Origin: Desulfobulbaceae bacterium
GTDB taxonomy: Bacteria; Desulfobacterota; Desulfobulbia; Desulfobulbales; Desulfobulbaceae
Length of the DNA stretch: 5,687 nt
Assembly (NCBI GenBank): GCA_026986885.1
Contig: JALSNT010000014.1
Span: forward strand, 1-5,687
Reading direction: 5' to 3'
Under the pieces are notes generated by a model. It was not told where the DNA came from and did no database searches. It saw nothing but the letters and a program-made list of their open reading frames with translations. Positions 1 to 5,238 of the stretch are shown here, one piece after another. Position 1 is the first letter of the stretch; every line of letters begins with the position of its first letter. The position numbers and the translations under genes are program-made.

Positions 1-850
1 GGAACTCACTGACATCATCGATATTCTCTCTGGAAGACTCCACAGGCAACTGCAACTGGAACCAGAAGGTACTCCCCCGGCCCGGCGCTGAATTCAGGCC
101 AAGGGCCCCATCCATCAATTCAATAAGCTTGGCGCAGATGGACAGCCCCAGGCCCGTGCCTCCATAACGCAGCCTGGATGGTCCGTCAAGCTGGGTAAAG
201 GGCTTAAACAGTTCTCCCTGTTTTTCCCGAATGATCCCGGGACCGGTATCCTCCACTTCAAAGCGGATAACATCACTGCCTTCCTGCCGGCAAACAATAA
301 AGACTTTTAAACGAATGGTGCCCCTGCTGGTAAATTTGACCGCGTTACCGAGAAGGTTGACCAGGATCTGCCGAATACGATAACCGTCGCCGATATAGGA
401 ATCGCGCAGCCGGGGATCAATCTCGGCCTTGACCTTGAGATCTTTCCGGCCGCCGGAGAGGCTGTACAACTCCATGGTTTCCTTCAGCATGGATACAAGA
501 TCAAAGGGGGCAAGATCCAGCACCATTTTTTTTGCTTCAATTTTGCTGAAATCAAGAAGGCTGTTAATCAGGGTCAGCAGATTACGTGCCGAAGTGAGAA
601 TCAATTCGGCAAAATGTTGCTGCTGCGGTTGCAGCTCCGTGCCAAGGAGTAATTCGCTCAGCCCGATGACCCCGTTCATCGGGGTGCGAATCTCATGGCT
701 GATCATGGCTAAAAAATCCGATTTGGCCTTGTTGGCGCTGTCGGCATGTTTTGCCTTGTCGCGCAGGCGTGTATTTTCAAGCTGCAGCTCGGCAATGGTC
801 TGTTCCAGTTCGGCTACCTGTTGACGGCAATCGTTATTCTGCTCGCTCAT
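1..850 (-). CDS. Histidine kinase without a visible sensor domain (partial, C-terminus outside window)
   Basis: The frame opens at the ATG at 850 and stays open to the window edge, giving 283 residues. I translated it directly. Residues about 5-40 are a charged, heptad-like stretch (probable coiled coil) with no membrane segment, PAS or GAF-like domain. HisKA follows, with the H-box ISHEIRTPMNGVIG and phospho-acceptor His52, then a HATPase_c domain: N-box NLLGNAVKFT (Asn169), G1 box DTGPGI (201-206), F-box LFKPF (214-218) and G2 box GTGLGL (231-236). All catalytic boxes are intact, so it should autophosphorylate in the cytoplasm. The domain ends near residue 270, and the frame continues into an acidic stretch. 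A C-terminal receiver domain (hybrid kinase) is therefore likely but not visible. Start choice: its ATG overlaps the upstream gene's TGA (ATGA at 850-847) and no Shine-Dalgarno precedes it, which points to translational coupling. Input signal and partner regulator are unknown. Confidence 0.93.
   Translation of the reverse strand, partial: MSEQNNDCRQQVAELEQTIAELQLENTRLRDKAKHADSANKAKSDFLAMISHEIRTPMNGVIGLSELLLGTELQPQQQHFAELILTSARNLLTLINSLLDFSKIEAKKMVLDLAPFDLVSMLKETMELYSLSGGRKDLKVKAEIDPRLRDSYIGDGYRIRQILVNLLGNAVKFTSRGTIRLKVFIVCRQEGSDVIRFEVEDTGPGIIREKQGELFKPFTQLDGPSRLRYGGTGLGLSICAKLIELMDGALGLNSAPGRGSTFWFQLQLPVESSRENIDDVSEF
847..850 (-). promoter_or_regulatory. ATGA stop/start overlap (translational coupling)
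   Basis: Read on the minus strand, 850-847 is ATGA. ATG (850-848) starts the histidine kinase and TGA (849-847) ends the EndoQ-UvrD frame. The 20 bases upstream of the ATG are pyrimidine-rich with no purine-rich ribosome binding site. The kinase is therefore probably translated by ribosomes finishing the helicase. The overlap is seen directly; the coupling is inferred. Confidence 0.8.
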
Positions 851-3800
851 GGCTGTGGAAAAAGAGTTAGTTGTTTATATCTCCTCTTCCGCACATAAGA
901 AGAAGGGGGCTTGGAAAAAAGAGAGGAATCAATATCGGCAAGAAATCTCGACGGCCTGCCGAAGCCGCCCTTCCCTGCCCGGTCAGGGTGTCCATGGGAC
1001 CAGCTTAAATACAGTTGATGTTCGGCCCGGGTCATACCGACAAAAAACAGCCTGCGTTCCTCGTCGATATGGGCCTTGAATTCAGCCCGGCTCAACTGCT
1101 CCCTTGGTTGGATCGGCAACGTTCCTTCCTGCAAACCAATGATAAACACCACCGGAAATTGCGTACCTTTGGCCGCATGCAGCGTCATGAGCGTGACCGT
1201 CTCGCCGGGCGACTCGGCCACTATGGAGCGGCTGTTTTCCTGTAGATATGTGGCAAAGGCCGGCAAAGAATCACCGATGGCTCCAGATATGCGGAAAAAG
1301 CGGGCTATTTCCGGATCATCCTTCACAATATTGTAGTGGCCCGTAATGGCGGCAAGTCCGGCAGCCACCCCCTGATTTTCGCAGGTAGCCAGTAGACGTT
1401 GCAAAAGTTCACGAAAATGCTGGCCTGCCTGTCTGAGTTTATCCTTATTCTCGGCAAGAAGCAAAAAATCCTTGAGTGGATTATGGCTTGCCGACAGGGC
1501 GGTTTCCACTTTTTGTACTGTCTTTTTGCCGATACCCGGTTCCATGGCCAGCAGCGATATAAAATCAGCGGCAGTACAGATATTTGCGGCAACAATGCTC
1601 CATAAATAGAGAGGTTTTACCGGCTTATGCAGGTAAAAGGGTTCCAGATCGACCCGTTGAAAGGGAAGACCCTGGGCAAACAGGGCATCACTGATAATGT
1701 CGGCCTGTCTCCCGGTCCGATAGAGGATACCGATATCGCTAAGGGAAAAATCCTCTTCCGGGCCGGCGGCAAGTTTTTCTATTTCCCGGTGCGAGGTACC
1801 GCCGATGAGATGTTCTATCCGGCGGACGACAAAACGAGCTTCTTCGTAGGCGGAGCTACAAGATTGCTGAAAAATCCTGCCGGGTCTGCTGCTGTGCGCG
1901 ACTGCGACGGTACCTGAATATGTATTGTTGGCAATCACCTGGGCCGCCGCCTGAACAATTATTTTATCACAGCGATAATTAATATCCAGCGAGTGGACCT
2001 CAGGAGACATTTCCCGGATGAATTGAAAAAACCATTGTGGATCAGCTCCGCGAAAACCATATATGGCCTGGTCGGGATCGCCGATGGCAAAAATGGAGGA
2101 AGAACGGGCCAGCTCCATCACCAGTTGATACTGAACTGCATTTAGATCCTGGAATTCATCAATATATAAAAATTTACTTTGCCGGCGCATCATGGTCGCC
2201 GATCCACGGTTTTTTTTAAGCAGGGCAAGGGCGCAGGGAATGATTGCCTCCAAATCGATGAGGTGAAGCCTGTCGACAAGATCGCTGTATATTTTTGCCG
2301 ACTCCACTGTTTCAGGAGCAAATGAAGACCAGCCGCCAGGATCGGTCAATAACCGGGAAAACTGTTCGCTCAGCCGCCTGAGAGTGGAAATATTTTTTTC
2401 CGGAAAGAGCCTGCGCAGCAGGAGCATGCGCATATCAGCTCCGGCAACCCGCAGCAGGGGATCTTGTTTGCGGAGAAATCGAAGACAGAACCCATGCAGG
2501 GTGGAAATGAAGACCGATTGCCGGCTGACTTCGTCCAGAGAGGTAATTCGTTGCCGAATTTCGGCAGCGGCCTTGTTGGTAAAGGTAATGACCGTGGCCG
2601 GACCCGGATTATTGTGGAGCTGGAACTGCAGGCGGGCAACCAGGGTATGGGTTTTACCTGTGCCGGGACCGGCCTGAACAAGGATATGATCGGCAGAACT
2701 GGTTACCACACCCTGCTGTTTAAGATTCAATTCATTGTATTTATCGGTTGATCTTTTTTGTTCTTTTTTTTTTCGGGTTTTTTTTTGTACTGTTTGCGCA
2801 ATCCTGCTTTTTTTCTTTTTTCTCTTCCTGATACCAACGGGTGTGCCGAACAGTTCAAGCTGACCTGCAAGTCGGCTCAGCTCATCCTGCTCGAAAACCC
2901 GGATGACCCCGAATTCACCGTCATATCCGGGCCGACGGATGACCCTGCCCCGCCGAACCCGGTGAATCGCCTCTGCCAGTGATGGTGAGGCCCTGTGGGA
3001 AATCTCCTCCAGGGGAACATCAAGAAGAAGATTAAATTCTGAGGAGAACGAATTGATAACACGTGCATAATTACGCATCACTGTTTTTGAAGCCGGGCCA
3101 ACCCCAAGAAGCTCACCAAGAATTTCAGGTAATGGAATCAGGCTGAACACCTGCGGCGCATTTTCGGCATACACCGGGGCGTTGCGGTCGGCCAGCTCCA
3201 TCACCCGGTGCAGCACGCCAACGGTGACCGGTTTGCCGCAAACCGGGCATTTCCCCTGCCTGCGAATGGTTTCGTCAGGCTCCATGCAGACGTGGCATTT
3301 CCGATGGCCGTCACAGTGATACTTTCCCTCTTCCGGATAAAATTCAACGGTTCCATGAAAAACCCTGTTGCCCCGGCTATCAACCGGGGTGCGTAAGGCA
3401 TTCCTGATTGCGGAAAAACTCAACTCCGTCTCCAGGATATTGACCTCCCGACCAAGCTTGGCCGGTGAGTGGCAGTCGGAATTGGAAATGAGTGTATATT
3501 GATCAAGGGCGGATATACACCTGTTCATATCAGGGTCGGAGGAAAGACCGGTTTCAAGGGCAAAAATCTCAGAACTCAAATCGCCGAAGCATTCTTCAAG
3601 CGCATCAAAGCCGGATTTGGATCCGAAAAGGGAAAACCAGGGCGTCCAGATATGGGCAGGAACAAAAAATCCTTCGGGTGCCATCTCCCGGGCAACGGCC
3701 AGTAAGTCACGGGCATCAAGGCCGAGAATCGGTCTGCCGTCGGATTCAAGGTTGCCGATACCTGCAAGTTTTTTATTTATCCTGCGCACGGAAGCAAAAT

Positions 3801-4200
3801 CGGGGGCATAAAGAATGTTATGTATTTTCCTGACCTTACCGTCTTTTTTATAGATGGAACTGATCTCAGAGCTGAGCAGGAAACGGATCTTGTCAAGTTG
3901 CAGACGTGAACAGTCAAGATCCGGCGGCACCAGCGAGGCGATTTCATCATTGTTCCAGGACCGTAACTTGAATAACCCGGGTTCGGCAGGTTCAAGATTT
4001 TCCGACAAGTGCTGCAACCAGCCGGGATGGGTAAAATCACCGGTGGCCAGTACCCGGATACCCTTGATGGCAGCCCAGGCGGCCAGCCCGGGGAGACGGC
4101 TCGCCCTGCTTGTAGCCCTTGAATAGCAGGAATGAATATGAAGATCAGCAATAAAGCGCATCGCTACCGGTAGCAGTAACCTAAATTGAGCGATTTTCAT
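847..4200 (-). CDS. Endonuclease Q-like PHP nuclease fused to UvrD/Rep-type helicase
   Basis: 1117 residues, numbered from the ATG at 4200. EndoQ module, about 14-455: PHP metal ligands DLHIHS (D19, H21, H23), GDFTHPGW (D55, H58), E112, H127, H183 and SDCHS (D242, H244). A cysteine knuckle follows (C302-x2-C305, C318-x2-C321, with C296 before it), then GVLHRVMELADR and a C-terminal region with PGYDGEFG. EndoQ enzymes nick DNA 5' of deaminated bases and abasic sites. A lysine-rich linker spans about 456-486. Helicase, about 487-1090: Q-motif (Q495/496), Walker A GPGTGKT (511-517), Ia TFTNKAAAEI, Ib STLHGF, Walker B YIDEFQD (D681, E682), III GDPDQAIYGFRG, IV NYR (R743), V TLHAAKG and VI GMTRAE (R1058). 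All are intact, predicting 3'-5' unwinding. QLELF (447-451) and C-terminal QLTLF (1110-1114) resemble clamp-binding peptides. Start: the ancestral ATG is probably 4161 (MRFIADLHIHS). The in-frame ATG at 4200, preceded by GGAG, lies in the mobile element and adds 13 residues. Family identity comes from recalled motifs. Confidence 0.93.
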   Translation of the reverse strand: MKIAQFRLLLPVAMRFIADLHIHSCYSRATSRASRLPGLAAWAAIKGIRVLATGDFTHPGWLQHLSENLEPAEPGLFKLRSWNNDEIASLVPPDLDCSRLQLDKIRFLLSSEISSIYKKDGKVRKIHNILYAPDFASVRRINKKLAGIGNLESDGRPILGLDARDLLAVAREMAPEGFFVPAHIWTPWFSLFGSKSGFDALEECFGDLSSEIFALETGLSSDPDMNRCISALDQYTLISNSDCHSPAKLGREVNILETELSFSAIRNALRTPVDSRGNRVFHGTVEFYPEEGKYHCDGHRKCHVCMEPDETIRRQGKCPVCGKPVTVGVLHRVMELADRNAPVYAENAPQVFSLIPLPEILGELLGVGPASKTVMRNYARVINSFSSEFNLLLDVPLEEISHRASPSLAEAIHRVRRGRVIRRPGYDGEFGVIRVFEQDELSRLAGQLELFGTPVGIRKRKKKKSRIAQTVQKKTRKKKEQKRSTDKYNELNLKQQGVVTSSADHILVQAGPGTGKTHTLVARLQFQLHNNPGPATVITFTNKAAAEIRQRITSLDEVSRQSVFISTLHGFCLRFLRKQDPLLRVAGADMRMLLLRRLFPEKNISTLRRLSEQFSRLLTDPGGWSSFAPETVESAKIYSDLVDRLHLIDLEAIIPCALALLKKNRGSATMMRRQSKFLYIDEFQDLNAVQYQLVMELARSSSIFAIGDPDQAIYGFRGADPQWFFQFIREMSPEVHSLDINYRCDKIIVQAAAQVIANNTYSGTVAVAHSSRPGRIFQQSCSSAYEEARFVVRRIEHLIGGTSHREIEKLAAGPEEDFSLSDIGILYRTGRQADIISDALFAQGLPFQRVDLEPFYLHKPVKPLYLWSIVAANICTAADFISLLAMEPGIGKKTVQKVETALSASHNPLKDFLLLAENKDKLRQAGQHFRELLQRLLATCENQGVAAGLAAITGHYNIVKDDPEIARFFRISGAIGDSLPAFATYLQENSRSIVAESPGETVTLMTLHAAKGTQFPVVFIIGLQEGTLPIQPREQLSRAEFKAHIDEERRLFFVGMTRAEHQLYLSWSHGHPDRAGKGGFGRPSRFLADIDSSLFSKPPSSYVRKRRYKQLTLFPQP
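2764..2821 (-). other. A-run-rich segment encoding the lysine linker between nuclease and helicase
   Basis: On the coding strand this stretch contains A6 (2816-2821), A7 (2808-2814), A9 (2778-2786) and A10 (2764-2773). Together they encode most of a Lys/Arg-rich hinge (about residues 460-480) between the EndoQ and helicase modules. Runs of nine or more As are classic slippage sites for RNA polymerase. One added A leads to TAA at 2743-2741, and one lost A leads to TGA at 2729-2727. Either way the product is an EndoQ module of about 486-490 residues with a basic tail. The runs and stops are seen directly; whether slippage occurs is not known. Confidence 0.6.
4175..4179. repeat. Target site duplication, left copy (AGTAA)
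   Basis: AGTAA directly abuts the left terminal inverted repeat of the mobile element and is repeated directly at 4390-4394, immediately after the right terminal repeat. A perfect 5-bp direct repeat touching both inverted-repeat ends is the expected scar of transposition. It could arise by chance, but its exact position at both ends makes that unlikely. Confidence 0.8.
4180..4192 (+). repeat. Left terminal inverted repeat of the mobile element
   Basis: CCTAAATTGAGCG is the exact reverse complement of 4377-4389. Complementarity stops at 4179/4390, where the direct duplication begins. If translation of the fusion gene starts at 4200, this arm encodes residues 3-7. Confidence 0.85.
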
Positions 4201-4291
4201 TTCGCTCCAATCTGCAGGTTTTGTGCTGTTTCATTGTAGTTAACCTACATGGAGCAGCGCAAGGCATGCAGATTGGGGATGAAATGGAAAT
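4193..4291. repeat. Long imperfect hairpin inside the mobile element (arm 1)
   Basis: 4193-4203 pairs with 4281-4291 (11 bp, one G-T wobble). After a G-T wobble (4204/4280) and a bulged A at 4279, 4205-4216 pairs with 4267-4278 (12 bp, one wobble). Further in, 4221-4228 pairs with 4255-4262, and TGTAG/CTACA (4235-4239/4245-4249) closes a five-base loop. The stem begins on the base right after the left terminal repeat, with no unpaired spacer. Confidence 0.75.
4194..4208 (-). promoter_or_regulatory. Ribosome binding site and start codon supplied by the mobile element
   Basis: On the minus strand GGAG (4208-4205) is followed four bases later by ATG (4200-4198). It is the best Shine-Dalgarno near either candidate start of the EndoQ-UvrD gene; the inner ATG at 4161 has only a weak GGTAG very close to it. 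The site is also boxed in by structure. GAGCGA (4207-4202) can pair with TCGCTC (4193-4188), leaving the ATG in an 8-base loop, and the same bases lie in the long arm of the element. Translation from here could therefore depend on folding. The spacing is shorter than ideal. Confidence 0.4.
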
Positions 4292-4299
4292 CCCGAAGG

Positions 4300-4377
4300 G
4301 TTTCACTCATCTGCAACACTTTATAAAGAAAACATTCTATAATCATTTATTTTTTTTCAATTGCAGATGAGTGAAAC
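4300..4377. repeat. Perfect 17-bp inverted repeat inside the mobile element (arm 2)
   Basis: GTTTCACTCATCTGCAA (4300-4316) is the exact reverse complement of 4361-4377. The 44-base loop is AT-rich and holds the palindrome CTTTATAAAG (4319-4328) and a T8 run (4350-4357). The right arm is contiguous with the right terminal repeat, forming one 29-base end. The left copy is separated from the left terminal repeat by the 108 bases holding arm 1. Confidence 0.85.
4334..4360 (-). promoter_or_regulatory. Possible promoter inside the mobile element, toward the EndoQ-UvrD gene
   Basis: On the minus strand TTGAAA (4360-4355, 5 of 6 to the sigma70 -35) is followed after 15 bases by TAGAAT (4339-4334, 5 of 6 to the -10), within an AT-rich stretch containing an A-run. 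The spacer is shorter than the preferred 17, and matches of this quality arise easily in AT-rich DNA. It is a weak candidate only. If active, it would give the repair gene transcription independent of proA-nadD. Confidence 0.22.
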
Positions 4378-4389
4378 GCTCAATTTAGG
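4377..4389 (-). repeat. Right terminal inverted repeat of the mobile element
   Basis: CGCTCAATTTAGG is the exact reverse complement of 4180-4192. On the minus strand it carries the present stop codon of nadD (TAA at 4387-4385). The adjoining AGTAA at 4390-4394 is the second copy of the target duplication. Confidence 0.85.
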
Positions 4390-5050
4390 AGTAAAGGTGA
4401 TGTTCCTGAATATATGAAAAAACATTTTCATCAAGGCCGCGGGGGCGTATCCCTGCCTGCAACTCCCTGCGAACCATGGATGAAGAGACGGCATGGGTGA
4501 AGCCTGCAAGATAGAGGATTTCAGCACCGTCGGAATGGCGGAAAACAGTCGGATCCGTTCCGGGCACCATTGTGTATCCACCGGGCAGGTCAACAATTGC
4601 CTGCCTGCATTGCCGAGCACTGATTCCCTTCCTTGCAACGACAATCAAATCGGCAAGGCGTAAAATTTCAGTGTACTTATACCACAGGTGCAGTTCAAGC
4701 AGAGAATCAGCCCCCATAAGAAAGGATAACTGCCCAGCAGGAAAGGAGTTCCGGAGAAGACGCAGGCTGTCCACCGTGTACGATGGCCCATCCCTCTTTG
4801 CTTCGAGAGAGGAAACAGCCATTTTTTCTTTGCCTGTCAGGGCAAGCTGCAACATGGCCAGCCTATGGGAAAACAAGGCCGTGGCAGATGATTTATGCGG
4901 AGGGCATGCTGCCGGCAAAAAAAGAATTTCACCTGTCACTCCCATATCCAGAACATATTGGGCCAATGCAACATGGCCTTCATGTACAGGATCAAACGTG
5001 CCACCGAACACGCCGATATTATGATTGTTTTTCTTGTCAGCATGCAGCAT
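4385..5050 (-). CDS. nadD: Nicotinate-nucleotide adenylyltransferase
   Basis: 221 residues, normal for the family. NadD joins nicotinate mononucleotide and ATP to give deamido-NAD and pyrophosphate, an essential cytoplasmic step of NAD synthesis. Visible motifs: the nucleotidyltransferase signature GGTFDPVHEGH (16-26, with H23 and H26 for ATP binding), PPHKS (50-54), the substrate loop SYTVDSLR (90-97), GADSLLELHLWYK (113-125, with D115 and W123) and SSSMVR (189-194, the ISSTxIR-type motif). No catalytic residue is missing. Start: the ATG at 5050 puts the signature at the usual distance from the N-terminus, though no strong Shine-Dalgarno precedes it. The C-terminus ends HHLYS-TAA, and the stop and part of the last Ser codon come from the inserted element. 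Without the insertion the frame would read HHLYCYR-TAG. The substitution lies after all known motifs and is probably harmless. Downstream of proA, a neighbourhood common in bacteria. Confidence 0.96.
   Translation of the reverse strand: MLHADKKNNHNIGVFGGTFDPVHEGHVALAQYVLDMGVTGEILFLPAACPPHKSSATALFSHRLAMLQLALTGKEKMAVSSLEAKRDGPSYTVDSLRLLRNSFPAGQLSFLMGADSLLELHLWYKYTEILRLADLIVVARKGISARQCRQAIVDLPGGYTMVPGTDPTVFRHSDGAEILYLAGFTHAVSSSMVRRELQAGIRPRGLDENVFSYIQEHHLYS
4390..4394. repeat. Target site duplication, right copy (AGTAA)
   Basis: Perfect direct repeat of 4175-4179, abutting the right terminal inverted repeat. It lies inside the last codons of nadD (Leu-Tyr-Ser), which shows that the element entered the very end of that gene. 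Confidence 0.8.
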
Positions 5051-5238
5051 GAAATCACAACCGGTTCCGCAAAAAAAATATTACTTTAACCTTGCAAAGC
5101 CGGAACCCAAAAGGCATCCTCGTTCCACCAGACCATGGGTGTGGCAGATCGGTAAAATCCGTGTGAATCAGTGTCCATCCGTGGTTTTTTTAACGGGGAC
5201 GGAAGTATCACCTGGATTCAGTTATCAGGAGCATGCCG
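5051..5238. other. Intergenic gap between proA and nadD
   Basis: 188 bases with no credible gene. It contains the three-unit decamer repeat at 5157-5186, an AACCGGTT palindrome at 5059-5066 just upstream of nadD, and an A8 run at 5071-5078 (T8 on the coding strand). I see no stem before the T8, so I do not call a terminator. No convincing promoter for nadD was found. The gap is long for a tight operon, so nadD may have its own start of transcription that I cannot place. Confidence 0.6.
5157..5186 (+). repeat. Three degenerate 10-bp tandem units (ATCxGTGxxx)
   Basis: ATCCGTGTGA, ATCAGTGTCC and ATCCGTGGTT lie head to tail, sharing ATC-N-GTG at exactly 10-base steps, followed by a T7 run (to about 5191). 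I recall intergenic sequences of this style in many unrelated bacterial genomes, but could not check. Function is unknown. The 10-base step would place the shared motif on one face of the helix. Confidence 0.6.

Larger units (their letters stand above)
4180..4389. mobile_element. MITE-like element, 210 bp, multi-stem, non-coding
   Basis: The ends are perfect 13-bp inverted repeats (CCTAAATTGAGCG at 4180-4192, CGCTCAATTTAGG at 4377-4389) flanked by the direct repeat AGTAA. No transposase or other reading frame lies inside, so it would need a transposase supplied in trans. The interior is almost fully self-complementary. One long imperfect arm pairs 4193-4216 with 4267-4291 and continues with 4221-4228/4255-4262 and 4235-4239/4245-4249. 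A mini-hairpin CCC-GAA-GGG lies at 4292-4300. A second arm pairs 4300-4316 with 4361-4377 (17 bp, perfect). The parent family is not identified: a 5-bp duplication would fit, for example, IS1634- or IS1380-type elements, but I cannot assign it. It sits between nadD and the EndoQ-UvrD gene, overlapping the present nadD stop codon and the longer 5' end of the fusion gene. Confidence 0.85.

Noticed and set aside
429..824. 131-residue plus-strand frame opposite the histidine kinase
   Set aside because: Low-complexity Ser/Arg-rich translation with no recognisable motif, fully antisense to a strand with clear HisKA and HATPase motifs. It is a codon-bias shadow.
2727..2821. A-run region as a real frameshift or sequencing error that splits the gene
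   Set aside because: The frame is continuous through the runs, and the helicase Q-motif and Walker A follow in the same frame. No break is present in this sequence.
3777..4151. 124-residue minus-strand frame within the EndoQ region
   Set aside because: Overlaps the PHP domain in another frame and has no family features, while the main frame retains every metal ligand.
4301..4377. Repeated ATCTGCA/TGCAGAT units as a small CRISPR or REP array
   Set aside because: The units alternate in orientation as stem arms of one element, with no regular spacers. The terminal repeats and target duplication explain them better.
5059..5066. AACCGGTT palindrome just before nadD as an operator
   Set aside because: Eight-base palindromes occur often by chance, and it matches no repressor site I know for NAD genes.
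5051..5078. T8 run on the coding strand upstream of nadD as a proA terminator
   Set aside because: No stable stem precedes the T-run; the nearby AACCGGTT palindrome lies after the run in the direction of transcription, so the order is wrong.
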